Assembly: GCA_030762175.1 (NCBI GenBank) | Contig: JAUJEO010000019.1 | Span: 3,230,001-3,294,000 of the forward strand | Direction: 5' to 3' | From: Metallyticus violacea | Taxonomy: Eukaryota; Arthropoda; Insecta; Mantodea; Metallyticidae | DNA: 64,000 nucleotides | Shown here: positions 10,236 through 24,195 of the stretch, piece by piece | Layout: each line of letters opens with the position of its first letter | Position numbering within the stretch: the first letter of the stretch is position 1 | The notes under the pieces: generated by a model | The model's database searches: none | What the model was told of the DNA's origin: nothing | What the model saw: only the letters and a program-made list of their open reading frames with translations | Program-made: the position numbers and the translations under genes

Positions 10236-10789
10236 AATGAAAGAGAACCAGTTATCTCAAATAAGAACGGAAAAAAAGTGATTCTAACAAAGTTTCCAAA
10301 CTTCGAAAAAAATTTTTTTTCTTTTCGAGATTATTTGCGCATAATATGCTTTACTGAGGCTATCAAACTAGTATAATGAAAGAGAACCAGTTATCTCAAA
10401 TAAGAACGGAAAAAAAGTGATTCAAACGAAGTTTCCAAACTTCGAAAAAAAATTGTTTTCTTTTCGAGATTCTTTGCGCATAATATGATTTTCTGAGGCT
10501 ATCAAACTACTATAATGAAAGAGAACCAGTTATCTCAAATAAGAACGGAAAAAAGTGACACAAACGACGTTTCCAAACTTCGAAAAAATTTTTTTTTCTT
10601 TTCGAGAGTCTTTGCGCATAATATGCTTTACTGAGGCTATCAAACTAGTATAATGAAAGAGAACCAGTTATCTGAAATAAGAACGGAAAAAAAGTGATTC
10701 TAACGAAGTTTCCAAACTTCGAAAAAATTTTTTTTCTTTTCGAGATTCTTTGCGCATAATATGCTTTTCTGAGGCTATCAAAGTAGTAT

Positions 10790-12955
10790 AATGAAAGAGA
10801 ACCAGTTATCTCAAATAAGAACGGAAAAAAAGTGATTCTAACGAAGTTTCCAAACTTCGAAAAAATTTTTTTTTCTTTTCGAGATTCTTTGCGCATAATA
10901 TGCTTTACTGATGCTATCAAACTAGTATAATGAAAGAGAACCAGTTATCTCAAATTAGAACGGAAAAAAAGTGATTCTCAGGAAGTTTCCAAACTTCGAA
11001 AAAAATTTTTTTTTATTTCTTAATTCTTTGCGCATAATATGCTTTTCTGAGGCTATCAAACTAGTATAATGAAAGAGAACCAGTTATCTCAAATAAGAAC
11101 GAAAAAAAAGTGATTCTAAAGAAGTTTCCTAACTTCAAAAAAAAAAATTTTTTCTTTTCGAGATTCTTTGCGCTTAATATGCTTTTCTGAGGCTATCAAA
11201 CTAGTATAATGAAAGAGAACCAGTTATCTCAAATAAGAACGGAAAAAAAGTGATTCTAACGAGGTTTCCAAACTTCGAAAAAAATTTTTTTTCTTTTCGA
11301 GATTCTTTGCGCATAATATGCTTTTCTGAGGCTATCAAACCAGTATAATGAAAGAGAACCAGTTAGCTGAAATAAGAACGGAAAAAAAATGATTCTAACG
11401 AAGTTTCCAAACTTCAAAAAAAATTTTTTTTCTTTTCGAGATTCTTTGCGCATAAAATGCTTCTCTGAGGCTATCAAACTAGTATAATGAAAGAGAACCA
11501 GTTATCTCAAACAAGAACGGAAAAAAAGTGATTTAAACGTAGTTTCCAAACTTCGAAAAAAATTTTTCTTCTTTTCGAGATTCTTTGCGCATAATATGCT
11601 TTTCTGAGGCTATCAAACTAGTATAATGAAAGAGAACCAGTTATCTCAAATAAGAACGGAAAAAAGTGATTCAAACGACGTTTCCAAACTTCGAAAAAAA
11701 TTTTTTTTATCTTTTCGAGATTCTTTGCGCATAATATGCTTTTCTGAGGCTATCAAACTGTATAATGAAAGAGAACTAGTTATCTCAAATAAGATCGGGA
11801 AAAAGTGATTCTAACGACGTTTCCAAACTTCGAAAAAAAATTTTTTTCTTTTTGAGATTCTTTGCGCATAATATGCTTTTCTGAGGCTATCAAACTACTA
11901 TAATGAAAGAGAACCAGTTATCCCAAATAAGAACGGAAAAAAGTGATTTAAACGACGTTTCCAAACTTCGAAAAAAATTTTTTTCTTTTCGAGATTCTTT
12001 GCGCATAATATGCTTTACTGAGGCTATCAAACTAGTATAATGAAACAGAACCAGTTATCTCAAATAAGAACGGAAAAAAGTGATTCAAACGACGTTTCCA
12101 AACTTCGAAAAAAAATTTTTTTCTTTTCGAGATTCTTTGCGCATAATATGCTTTTCTGAGGCTATCAAACTACTATAATGAAAGAGAACCAGTTTTCTCA
12201 AATAAGAACGGAAAAAAGTGATTTAAACGACGTTTCCAAACTTCGAAATACTTTTTTTCTTTTCGAGATTCTTTGCGCATAATATGCTTTACTGAGACTA
12301 TCAAACTAGTATAATGAAAGAGAACCAGTTATCTCAAATAAGAACGGAAAAAAGTGATTCAAACGACGTTTCCAAACTTCGAAAAAAAATTTTTTTCTTT
12401 TCGAGATTCTTTGCGCATAATATGCTTTACTGAGGCTATCAAACTAGTATAATGAAAGAGAACCAGTTATCTCAAATAAGAACGGAAAAAAATGATTTAA
12501 ACGACGTTTCCAAACTTCGAAAAAAAATTTTTTTCTTTTCGAGATTCTTTGCGCATAATATGCTTTTCTGAGGCTATCAAACTAGTATAATGAAAGAGAA
12601 CCAGTTATCTCAAATAAGAACGGAAAAAAGTGATTCAAACGACGTTTTCAAACTTGGAAACAATTTTTTTTTCTTTTCGAGATTCTTTGCGCATAATATG
12701 CTTTACTGAGGCTATCAAACTAGTATAATGAAAGAGAACCAGTTATCTCAAATAAGAACGGAAAAAAAGTGATACAAACGAAGTTTCCAAACTTCAAAAA
12801 AAATTTTTTTTCTTTTCCACATTCTTTGCGCATAATATGCTTTTCTGAGGCTATCAAACTAGTATAATGAAAGAGAACCAGTTATCTCAAACAAGAACGG
12901 AAAAAAAGTGATTCTAACAAAGTTTCCAAACTTCGAAATTAATTTTTTTTCTTTT
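10790..12955 (+). repeat. Segmental duplication C, copy 2
   Basis: Partner of 5532-7698. Private changes inside include TATCCCAAAT near 11923, CGAAATACTTTT near 12246 and CGAAATTAATTT near 12936. It is therefore slightly more diverged from copy 1 than the two 2629-bp tandem copies are from each other. Confidence 0.8.
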
Positions 12956-12985
12956 CGAGATTATTTGCGCATAATATGCTTTACT

Positions 12986-14044
12986 GATGCTATCAAACTA
13001 GTATAATGAAAGAGAACCAGTTATCTCAAATTAGAACGGAAAAAAAGTGATTCTAACGAAGTTTCCAAACTTCGAAAAAAAAATTTTTTTATTTCTTAAT
13101 TCTTTGCGCATAATATGCTTTTCTGAGGCTATCAAACTAGTATAATGAAAGAGAACCAGTTATCTCAAATAAGAACGAAAAAAAAGTGATTCTAAAGAAG
13201 TTTCCAAACTTCAAAAAAAAAAATTTTTTCTTTTCGAGATTCTTTGCGCTTAATATGCTTTTCTGAGGCTATCAAACTAGTATAATGAAAGAGAACCAGT
13301 TATCTCAAATAAAAACGGAAAAAAAGTGATTCTAACGAGGTTTCCAAACTTCGAAAAAATTTTTTTTTCTTTTCGAGATTCTTTGCGCATAATATGCTTT
13401 TCTGAGGCTATCAAACCAGTATAATGAAAGAGAACCAGTTAGCTCAAATAAGAACGGAAAAAAAGTGATTCTAACGAAGTTTCCAAACTTCAAAAAAATT
13501 TTTTTTTCTTTTTGAAATTCTTTGCGCATAAAATGCTTCTCTGAGGCTATCAAACTAGTATAATGAAAGAGAACGAGTTATCTCAAACAAGAACGGAAAA
13601 AAAGTGATTTAAACGAAGTTTCCAAACTTCGAAAAAAATTTTTCTTCTTTTCGAGATTCTTTGCGCATAATATGCTTTTCTGAGGCTATCAAACTAGTAT
13701 AATGAAAGAGAACCAGTTATCCCAAATAAGAACGGAAAAAAGTGATTCAAACGGCGTTTCCAAACTTCGAAAAAAATTTTTTTTATCTTTTCGAGATTGT
13801 TTGCGCATAATATGCTTTTCTGAGGCTATCAAACTGTATAATGAAAGAGAACTAGTTATCTCAAATAAGATCGGGAAAAAGTGATTCTAACGACGTTTCC
13901 AAACTTCGAAAAAAAATTTTTTTCTTTTCGAGATTCTTTGCGCATAATATGCTTTTCTGAGGCTATCAAACTACTATAATGAAAGAGAACCAGTTATCTC
14001 AAATAAGAACGGAAAAAAGTGATTTAAACGACGTTTCCAAACTT
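12986..14044 (+). repeat. Segmental duplication D (second copy of 10910-11968)
   Basis: The offset is 2076 bp (15 monomers), again covering the H-N block. It ends inside a monomer at AAACTTC, where the sequence changes from the expected CG to CA and continues as a different monomer type (see the chimeric monomer at 13978-14115). Private variants include TTTTTGAAATTC near 13511, GAACGAG near 13571 and ACGGCG near 13751. Confidence 0.8.
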
Positions 14045-14115
14045 CAAAAAAAATTTTTTTTCTTTTCCACATTCTTTGCGCATAATATGCTTTTCTGAGG
14101 CTATCAAACTAGTAT
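13978..14115 (+). repeat. Chimeric monomer at a duplication junction
   Basis: The left part (CTACTATAATG, GATTTAAACGACGTTTCC) continues duplication D. The right part (AAACTTCAAAAAAA, TCTTTTCCACATT) begins duplication E. The switch lies within the shared GTTTCCAAACTTC, at about 14034-14045, inside the dyad. This is the expected product of an in-register exchange between non-equivalent monomers. Confidence 0.78.
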
Positions 14116-14640
14116 AATGAAAGAGAACCAGTTATCTCAAACAAGAACGGAAAAAAAGTGATTTTAAAGAAGTTTACAAACATCGAAAAAAAATTTTCTT
14201 CTTTTCGAGATTCTTTGCGCATAATATGCTTTTCTGGGGCTATCAAAATAGTATAATGAAAGAGAACCAGTTATCTCAAATAAGAACGGAAAAAAAGTGA
14301 TTCTAACAAAGTTTCCAAACTTCGAAAAAAAATTTTTTTCTTTTCGAGATTATTTGCGCATAATATGCTTTACTGAGGCTATCAAACTAGTATAATGAAA
14401 GAGAACCAGTTATCTCAAATAAGAACGGAAAAAAAGTGATTCAAACGAAGTTTCCAAACTTCGAAAAAAAATTGTTTTCTTTTCGAGATTCTTTGCGCAT
14501 ATGATTTTCTGAGGCTATCAAACTACTATAATGAAAGAGAACCAGTTATCTCAAATAAGAACGGAAAAAAGTGACACAAACGACGTTTCCAAACTTCGAA
14601 AAAAATTTTTTTTCTTTTCGAGATTCTTTGCGCATAATAT
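14045..14640 (+). repeat. Segmental duplication E (copy of about 10026-10623)
   Basis: The offset is 4019 bp (29 monomers), with TCTTTTCCACATT at 10042/14061, the GGGG marker at 10216/14235 and AAATTGTTTT at 10450/14469. A 3-bp deletion near 14500 (GCATATGA instead of GCATAATATGA) shifts the offset to 4016 afterwards. After about 14640 the next monomers differ in number from the first copy. Confidence 0.78.
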
Positions 14641-15029
14641 GCTTTACTGAGGCTATCAAACTAGTATAATGAAAGAGAACCAGTTATCTCAAATAAGAAC
14701 GGAAAAAAAGTGATTCTAACGAAGTTTCCAAACTTCGAAAAAAATTTTTTTTCTTTTCGAGATTCTTTGCGCATAATATGCTTTACTGATGCTATCAAAC
14801 TAGTATAATGAAAGAGAACCAGTTATCTCAAATTAGAACGGAAAAAAAGTGATTCTCAGGAAGTTTCCAAACTTCGAAAAAAATTTTTTTTTATTTCTTA
14901 ATTCTTTGCGCATAATATGCTTTTCTGAGGCTATCAAACTAGTATAATGAAAGAGAACCAGTTATCTCAAATAAGAACGAAAAAAAAGTGATTCTAAAGA
15001 AGTTTCCTAACTTCAAAAAAAAAATTTTT

Positions 15030-16440
15030 TTCTTTTCGAGATTATTTGCGCATAATATGCTTTACTGAGGCTATCAAACTAGTATAATGAAAGAGAACCA
15101 GTTATCTCAAATAAGAACGGAAAAAAAGTGATTCAAACAAAGTTTCCAAACTTCGAAAAAAAATTGTTTTCTTTTCGAGATTCTTTGCGCATAATATGAT
15201 TTTCTGAGGCTATCAAACTACTATAATGAAAGAGAACCAGTTATCTCAAATAAGAACGAAAAAAAGTGACACAAACGACGTTTCCAAACTTCGAAAAAAA
15301 ATTTTTTTCTTTTCGAGATTCTTTGCGCATAATATGCTTTACTGAGGGTATCAAATTAGAATAATGAAAGAGAACCAGTTATCTCAAATAAGAACGGAAA
15401 AAAAGTGATTCTAACGAAGTTTCCAAACTTCGAAAAAAATTTTTTTTCTTTTCGAGATTCTTTGCGCATAATATGCTTTACTGATGCTATCAAACTAGTA
15501 TAATGAAAGAGAACCAGTTATCTCAAATTAGAACGGAAAAAAAGTGATTCTCAGGAAATTTCCAAACTTCGAAAAAAATTTTTTTTTATTTCTTAATTCT
15601 TTGCGCATAATATGCTTTTCTGAGGCTATCAAACTAGTATAATGAAAGAGAACCAGTTATCTCAAATAAGAACGAAAAAAAAGTGATTCTAAAGAAGTTT
15701 CCTAACTTCAAAAAAAAAAATTTTTTCTTTTCGAGATTCTTTGCGCTTAATATGCTTTTCTGAGGCTATCAAACTAGTATGATGAAAGAGAACCAGTTAT
15801 CTCAAATAAGAACGGAAAAAAAATGATTCTAACGAGGTTTCCAAACTTCGAAAAAAATTTTTTTTCTTTTCGAGACTCTTTGCGCATAATATGCTTTTCT
15901 GAGGCTATCAAACCAGTATAATGAAAGAGAACCAGTTAGCTCAAATAAGAACGGAAAAAAAATGATTCTAACGAAGTTTCCAAACTTCAAAAAAAATTTT
16001 TTTTCTTTTCGAGATTCTTTGCGCATAAAATGCTTCTCTGAGGCTATCAAACTAGTATAATGAAAGAGAACCAGTTATCTCAAACAAGAACGGAAAAAAA
16101 GTGATTTAAACGTAGTATCCAAACTTCGAAAAAAATTTTTTTCTTTTTGAGATTCTTTGCGCATAATATGCTTTTCTGAGGCTATCAAACTACTATAATG
16201 AAAGAGAACCAGTTATCTCAAATAAGAACGGAAAAAAGTGATTTAAACGACGTTTCCAAACTTCGAAAAAATTTTTTTTCTTTTCGAGATTCTTTGCGCA
16301 TAATATGCTTTACTGAGGCTATCAAACTAGTATAATGAAACAGAACCAGTTATCTCAAATAAGAACGGAAAAAAGTGATTCAAACGACGTTTCCAAACTT
16401 CGAAAAAAAATTTTTTTCTTTTCGAGATTCTTTGCGCATA
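15030..16440 (+). repeat. Segmental duplication F, copy 1 (offset about 3742 bp)
   Basis: This matches about 18772-20182 (27 monomers). Shared private variants are AACAAAG with AAATTGTTTT, ACGAAAAAAAGTGACAC (15266/19007 at GTGAC), AGTATGATGAAAG (about 15777/19519), GAGACTCTTTGCG and AAACAGAACC (about 16338/20080). Copy 1 has its own later changes such as GAGGGTATCAAATTAGAAT near 15346 and GGAAATTTCC near 15554. Confidence 0.78.
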
Positions 16441-17268
16441 ATATGCTTTACTGAGGCTATCAAACTAGTATAATGAAAGAGAACCAGTTATCTCAAATAA
16501 GAACGGAAAAAAGGGATTCAAACGACGTTTCCAAACTTCGAAAAAAAATTTTTTTCTTTTCGAGATTCTTTGCGCATAATATGCTTTACTGAGGCTATCA
16601 AACTAGTATAATGAAAGAGAACCAGTTATCTCAAATAAGAACGGAAAAAAAGTGATTCAAACGAAGTTTCCAAACTTCGAAAAAATTTTTTTTCTTTTCG
16701 AGATTCTTTGCGCATAATATGATTTTCTGAGGCTATCAAACTACTATAATGAAAGAGAACCAGTTATCTCAAATAAGAACGGAAAAAAGTGATTCAAACG
16801 ACGTTTCCAAACTTCGAAAAAAATTTTTTTTCTTTTCGAGATTCTTTGCGCATAATATGCTTTACTGAGGCTATCAAACTAGTATAATGAAAGAGAACCA
16901 GTTATCTCAAATAAGAACGGAAAAAAAGTGATACAAACGAAGTTTCCAAACTTCAAAAAAAATTTTTTTTCTTTTCCACATTCTTTGCGCATAATATGCT
17001 TTTCTGAGGCTATCAAACTAGTATAATGAAAGAGAACCAATTATCTCAAACAAGAACGGAAAAAAAGTGATTTTAAAGAAGTTTACAAACATCGAAAAAA
17101 AATTTTCTTCTTTTCGAGATTCTTTGCGCATAATATGCTTTTCTGGGGCTATCAAAATAGTATAATGAAAGAGAACCAGTTATCTCAAATAAGAACGGAA
17201 AAAAAGTGATTCTAACAAAGTTTCCAAACTTCGAAAAAAAATTTTTTTCTTTTCGAGATTATTTCCGC
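16436..17268 (+). repeat. 831-bp tandem duplication (6 monomers), copy 1
   Basis: Private variants AAAAGGGATTC (16513/17344), CCAATTATCTC (about 17038/17869) and ATTTCCGCAT (17261/18092) recur at exactly 831 bp. I saw no difference between the copies. The left edge lies just after the ATTTCCGC variant of the following unit. Confidence 0.9.
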
Positions 17269-18099
17269 ATAATATGCTTTACTGAGGCTATCAAACTAGT
17301 ATAATGAAAGAGAACCAGTTATCTCAAATAAGAACGGAAAAAAGGGATTCAAACGACGTTTCCAAACTTCGAAAAAAAATTTTTTTCTTTTCGAGATTCT
17401 TTGCGCATAATATGCTTTACTGAGGCTATCAAACTAGTATAATGAAAGAGAACCAGTTATCTCAAATAAGAACGGAAAAAAAGTGATTCAAACGAAGTTT
17501 CCAAACTTCGAAAAAATTTTTTTTCTTTTCGAGATTCTTTGCGCATAATATGATTTTCTGAGGCTATCAAACTACTATAATGAAAGAGAACCAGTTATCT
17601 CAAATAAGAACGGAAAAAAGTGATTCAAACGACGTTTCCAAACTTCGAAAAAAATTTTTTTTCTTTTCGAGATTCTTTGCGCATAATATGCTTTACTGAG
17701 GCTATCAAACTAGTATAATGAAAGAGAACCAGTTATCTCAAATAAGAACGGAAAAAAAGTGATACAAACGAAGTTTCCAAACTTCAAAAAAAATTTTTTT
17801 TCTTTTCCACATTCTTTGCGCATAATATGCTTTTCTGAGGCTATCAAACTAGTATAATGAAAGAGAACCAATTATCTCAAACAAGAACGGAAAAAAAGTG
17901 ATTTTAAAGAAGTTTACAAACATCGAAAAAAAATTTTCTTCTTTTCGAGATTCTTTGCGCATAATATGCTTTTCTGGGGCTATCAAAATAGTATAATGAA
18001 AGAGAACCAGTTATCTCAAATAAGAACGGAAAAAAAGTGATTCTAACAAAGTTTCCAAACTTCGAAAAAAAATTTTTTTCTTTTCGAGATTATTTCCGC
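17269..18099 (+). repeat. 831-bp tandem duplication, copy 2
   Basis: Second copy, directly adjoining the first. The match ends after 18099, where the next monomer reads GTGATTCTAACAAAG instead of GGGATTCAAACGACG. It is followed by a related five-monomer (about 693-bp) partial unit carrying the GATACAAACG and GGGG monomers again near 18460-18680. Confidence 0.88.
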
Positions 18100-18771
18100 A
18101 TAATATGCTTTACTGAGGCTATCAAACTAGTATAATGAAAGAGAACCAGTTATCTCAAATAAGAACGGAAAAAAGTGATTCTAACAAAGTTTCCAAACTT
18201 CGAAAAAAAATTTTTTTCTTTTCGAGATTCTTTGCGCATAATATGCTTTACTGAGGCTATCAAACTAGTATAATGAAAGAGAACCAGTTATCTCAAATAA
18301 GAACGGAAAAAAGTGATTCAAACGACGTTTCCAAACTTCGAAAAAAATTTTTTTTCTTTTCGAGATTCTTTGCGCATAATATGCTTTACTGAGGCTATCA
18401 AACTAGTATAATGAAAGAGAACCAGTTATCTCAAATAAGAACGGAAAAAAAGTGATACAAACGAAGTTTCCAAACTTCAAAAAACATTTTTTTTCTTTTC
18501 CACATTCTTTGCGCATAATATGCTTTTCTGAGGCTATCAAACTAGTATAATGAAAGAGAACCAGTTATCTCAAACAAGAACGGAAAAAAAGTGATTTTAA
18601 AGAAGTTTACAAACATCGAAAAAAAATTTTCTTCTTTTCGAGATTCTTTGCGCATAATATGCTTTTCTGGGGCTATCAAAATAGTATAATGAAAGAGAAC
18701 CAGTTATCTCAAATAAGAACGGAAAAAAAGTGATTCTAACAAAGTTTCCAAACTTCGAAAAAAAATTTTTT

Positions 18772-20182
18772 TCTTTTCGAGATTATTTGCGCATAATATG
18801 CTTTACTGAGGCTATCAAACTAGTATAATGAAATAGAACCAGTTATCTCAAATAAGAACGGAAAAAAAGTGATTCAAACAAAGTTTCCAAACTTCGAAAA
18901 AAAATTGTTTTCTTTTCGAGATTCTTTGCGCATAATATCATTTTCTGAGGCTATCAAACTACTATAATGAAAGAGAACCAGTTATCTCAAATAAGAACGA
19001 AAAAAAGTGACACAAACGACGTTTCCAAACTTCGAAAAAAATTTTTTTTCTTTTCGAGATTCTTTGCGCATAATATGCTTTACTGAGGCTATCAAACTAG
19101 TATAATGAAAGAGAACCAGTTATCTCAAATAAGAACGGAAAAAAAGTGATTCTAACGAAGTTTCCAAACTTCGAAAAAAATTTTTTTTCTTTTCGAGATT
19201 CTTTGCGCATAATATGCTTTACTGATGCTATCAAACTAGTATAATGAAAGAAAACCAGTTATCTCAAATTAGAACGGAAAAAAAGTGATTCTCAGGAAGT
19301 TTCCAAACTTCGAAAAAAATTTTTTTTTATTTCTTAATTCTTTGCGCATAATATGCTTTTCTGAGGCTATCAAACTAGTATAATGAAAGAGAACCAGTTA
19401 TCTCAAATAAGAACGAAAAAAAAGTGATTCTAAAGAAGTTTCCTAACTTCAAAAAAAAAAATTTTTTCTTTTCGAGATTCTTTGCGCTTAATATGCTTTT
19501 CTGAGGCTATCAAACTAGTATGATGAAAGAGAACCAGTTATCTCAAATAAGAACGGAAAAAAAATGATTCTAACGAGGTTTCCAAACTTCGAAAAAAATT
19601 TTTTTTCTTCTCGAGACTCTTTGCGCATAATATGCTTTTCTGAGGCTATCAAACCAGTATAATGAAAGAGAACCAGTTAGCTCAAATAAGAACGGAAAAA
19701 AAAATGATTCTAACGAAGTTTCCAAACTTCAAAAAAAATTTTTTTTCTTTTCGAGATTCTTTGCGCATAAAATGCTTCTCTGAGGCTATCAAACTAGTAT
19801 AATGAAAGAGAACCAGTTATCTCAAACAAGAACGGAAAAAAAGTGATTTAAACGTAGTTTCCAAACTTCGAAAAAATTTTTTTTCTTTTTGAGATTCTTT
19901 GCGCATAATATGCTTTTCTGAGGCTATCAAACTACTATAATGAAAGAGAACCAGTTATCTCAAATAAGAACGGAAAAAAGTGATTTAAACGACGTTTCCA
20001 AACTTCGAAAAAATTTTTTTTCTTTTCGAGATTCTTTGCGCATAATATGCTTTACTGAGGCTATCAAACTAGTATAATGAAACAGAACCAGTTATCTCAA
20101 ATAAGAACGGAAAAAAGTGATTCAAACGACGTTTCCAAACTTCGAAAAAAAATTTTTTTCTTTTCGAGATTCTTTGCGCATA
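18772..20182 (+). repeat. Segmental duplication F, copy 2
   Basis: Partner of 15030-16440. It diverges after about 20190, where the linker is CTACTATAATG followed by AAAATGTGATTGAAACG rather than the CTAGTATAATG monomer of copy 1. Beyond this, 20500-21100 resembles 16640-17250 at about 3881 bp (28 monomers), which implies one further monomer gained or lost. Confidence 0.75.
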
Positions 20183-21885
20183 ATATGCTTTTCTGAGGCT
20201 ATCAAACTACTATAATGAAAGAGAACCAGTTATCTCAAATAAGAACGGAAAAAATGTGATTGAAACGACGTTTCCAAACTTCGAAAAAAAATTTTTTTCT
20301 TTTCGAGATTCTTTGCGCATAATATGCTTTACTGAGGCTATCAAACTAGTATAATGAAAGAGAACCAGTTATCTCAAATAAGAACGGAAAAAAGTGATTC
20401 AAACGACGTTTCCAAACTTCGAAAAAAAATTTTTTTCTTTTCGAGATTCTTTGCGCATAATATGCTTTACTGAGGCTATCAAACTAGTATAATGAAAGAG
20501 AACCAGTTATCTCAAATAAGAACGGAAAAAAAGTGATTCAAACGAAGTTTCCAAACTTCGAAAAAATTTTTTTTTTTTTCGAGATTCTTTGCGCATAATA
20601 TGATTTTCTGAGGCTATCAAACTACTATAATGAAAGAGAACCAGTTATCTCAAATAAGAACGGAAAAAAGTGATTCAAACGACGTTTCCAAACTTCGAAA
20701 AAAATTTTTTTTCTTTTCGAGATTCTTTGCGCATAATATGCTTTACTGAGGCTATCAAACTAGTATAATGAAAGAGAACCAGTTATCTCAAATAAGAACG
20801 GAAAAAAAGTGATACAAACGAAGTTTCCAAACTTCAAAAAAAATTTTTTTTCTTTTCCACATTCTTTGCGCATAATATGCTTTTCTGAGGCTATCAAACT
20901 AGTATAATGAAAGAGAACCAGTTATCTCAAACAAGAACGGAAAAAAAGTGATTTTAAAGAAGTTTACAAACATCGAAAAAAAATTTTCTTCTTTTCGAGA
21001 TTCTTTGCGCATAATATGCTTTTCTGGGGCTATCAAAATAGTATAATGAAAGAGAACCAGTTATCTCAAATAAGAACGGAAAAAAAGTGATTCTAACAAA
21101 GTTTCCAAACTTCGAAAAAAAAATTTTTTCTTTTCGAGATTATTTGCGCATAATATGCTTTACTGAGGCTATCAAACTAGTATAATGAAAGAGAACCAGT
21201 TATCTCAAATAAGAACGGAAAAAAAGTGATTCAAACAAAGTTTCCAAACTTCTAAAAAAAATTGTTTTCTTTTCGAGATTCTTTGCGCATAATATGCTTT
21301 ACTGAGGCTATCAAACTAGTATAATGAAAGAGAACCAGTTATCTCAAATAAGAACGGAAAAAAAGTGATTCTAACGAAGTTTCCAAAGTTCGAAAAAATT
21401 TTTTTTCTTTTCGAGATTCTTTGCGTATAATATGCTTTTCTGAGGCTATCAAAGTAGTATAATGAAAGAGAACCAGTTATCTCAAATAAGAACGGAAAAA
21501 AAGTGATTCTAACGAAGTTTCCAAACTTCGAAAAAAATTTTTTTTCTTTTCGAGATTCTTTGCGCATAATATGCTTTACTGATGCTATCAAACTAGTATA
21601 ATGAAAGAGAACCAGTTATCTCAAATTAGAACGGAAAAAAAGTGATTCTCAGGAAGTTTCCAAACTTGGAAAAAATTTTTTTTTTATTTCTTAATTCTTT
21701 GCGCATAATATGCTTTCCTGAGGCTATCAAACTAGTATAATGAAAGAGAACCAGTTATCTCAAATAAGAACGAAAAAAAAGTGATTCTAAAGAAGTTTCC
21801 TAACTTCAAAAAAAAAAATTTTTTCTTTTCGAGATTCTTTGCGCTTAATATGCTTTTCTGAGGCTATCAAACTAGTATGATGAAA

Positions 21886-24195
21886 GAGAACCAGTTATCT
21901 CAAATAAGAACGGAAAAAAAGTGATTCTAACGAAGTTTCCAAACTTCGAAAAAAATTTTTTTTCTTTTCGAGATTCTTTGCGCATAATATGCTTTTCTGA
22001 GGTTATCAAAGCAGTATAATGAAAGAGAACCAGTTAGCTCAAATAAGAACGGAAAAAAAGTGATTCTAACGAAGTTTCCAAACTTCAAAAAAAATTTTTT
22101 TTCTTTTCGAGATTATTTGCGCATAAAATGCTTCTCTGAGGCTATCAAACTAGTATAATGAAAGAGAACCAGTTATCTCAAACAAGAACGGAAAAAAAGT
22201 GATTTAAACGAAGTTTCCAAACTTCGAAAAAATTTTTTCTTCTTTTCGAGATTCTTTGCGCATAATATGCTTTTCTGAGTCTATCAAACTAGTATAATGA
22301 AAGAGAACCAGTTATCTCAAATAAGAACGGAAAAAAGTGATTCAAACGACGTTTCCAAACTTCGAAAATTTTTTTTTTTCTTTTCTAGATTTTTTGCGCA
22401 TAATATGCTTTACTGAGGCTATCAAACAAGTATAATGAAAGAGAACCAGTTATCTCAAATAAGAACGGAAAAAAAGTGGTTCTAACGAAGTTTCCAAACT
22501 TCGAAAAAAATTTTTCTTCTTTTCGAGATTCTTTGCGGATAATATGCTTCTCTGAGGCTATCAAACTAGTATAATGAAAGAGAACAAGTTATCTCAAACA
22601 AGAACGGAAAAAAAGTGATTCTAACGAAGTTACCAAACTTCGAAAAAAAATTTTTTTCTTTTCGAGATTCTTAGCGCATAATATGCTTTTCTGAGGCTAT
22701 CAAACTGTATAATGAAAGAGAACTAGTTATCTCAAATAAGAACGGAAAAAAGTGATTCTAACGAAGTTTCCAAACTGCGAAAAAAATTTTTCTTCTTTTC
22801 GAGATTCTTTGCGCATAATATGCATTTCTGAGGCTATCTAACTACTATAATGAAAGAGAACCAGTTTTCTCAAATAAGAACGGAAAAAAGTGATTTAAAC
22901 GACGTTTCCAAACTTCGAAAAAATTTTTTTTCTTTTCGAGATTCTTTGCGCATAATATGCTTTACTGAGGCTATCAAACTAGTATAATGAAAGAGAACCA
23001 GTTATCTCAAATAAGAACGGAAAAAAGTGATTCAAACGACGTTTCCAAACTTCGAAAAAAAATTTTTTTCTTTTCGAGATTCTTTGCGCATAATATGCTT
23101 TACTGAGGCTATCAAACTGGTATAATGAAAGAGAACCAGTTATCTGAAATAAGAACGGAAAAAAGTGATTGAAACGACGTTTCCAAACTTCGAAAAAAAA
23201 TTTTTTTCTTTTCGAGATTCTTTCCGCATAATATGCTTTACTGAGGCTATCAAACTAGTATAATGAAAGAAAACCAGTTATCTCAAACAAGAACGGAAAA
23301 AAAGTGATTTTAAAGAAGTTTACAAACATCGAAAAAAAATTTTCTTCTTTTCGAGATTCTTTGCGCATAATATGCTTTTCTGGGGCTATCAAACTAGTAT
23401 AATGAAAGAGAACCAGTTATCTCAAATAAGAACGGAAAAAAAGTGATTCTAACGAAGTTTCCAAACTTCGAAAAAAAATTTTTTTCTTTTCGAGATTCTT
23501 TGCGCATAATATGCTTTACTGAGGCTATCAAAGTAGTATAATGAAAGAGAACCAGTTATATCAAATAAGAACATAAAAAAAGTGATTCTAACGAAGTTTC
23601 CAAACTTAGAAAAAAATTTTTTTTCTTTTCGAGATTCTTTGCGCATAATATGCTTTACTGATGCTATCAAACTAGTATAATGAAAGAGAACCTGTTATCT
23701 CAAATTAGAACGGAAAAAAAGTGATTCTCAGGAAGTTTCCAAACTTCGAAAAAAATTTTTTTTTATTTCGAAATTCTTTGCGCATAATATGCTTTTCTGA
23801 GGCTATCAAACTAGTATAATGAAAGAGAACCAGTTATCTCAAATAAGAACGAAAAAAATGTGATTCTAAAGAAGTTTCCTAACTTCAAAAAAAAAATTTT
23901 TTTCTTTTTGAGATTCTTTGCGCTTAACATGCTTTTCTGAGGCTATCAAACTAGTATAATGAAAGAGAACCAGTTATCTCAAATAAGAACGGAAAAAAAG
24001 TGATTCTAAAGAAGTTTCCAAACTTCGAAAAATTTTTTTTTTCTTTTCGAGATTCTTTGCGCATAATATGCTTTTCTGAAGCTATCAAACTAATATAATG
24101 AAAGAGAACCAGTTATCTCAAATAAGAATGAAAAAAAGTGATTCTAAGGAAGTTTCCAAACTTCGAAAAAAAATTTTTTTCATTTCGAGATTCTT
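21886..24195 (+). repeat. 4152-bp-spaced duplication, copy 1
   Basis: The segment recurs at about 26038-28345, 30 monomers away. Diagnostic shared variants are AAAGCAGTATAATG (22010/26162), TTTTCTAGATTTTTTGCG, GCGGATAATATG, GTTACCAAAC, TTCTTAGCGC, ATCTAACTACTATAATG, TTTCCGCAT, AAGAACATAAAAAAAG and AGAACCTGTTATC. Nearly all differences I noted are A/T-junction shifts, such as 4A/11T near 22365 against 5A/10T near 26517. Confidence 0.88.
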
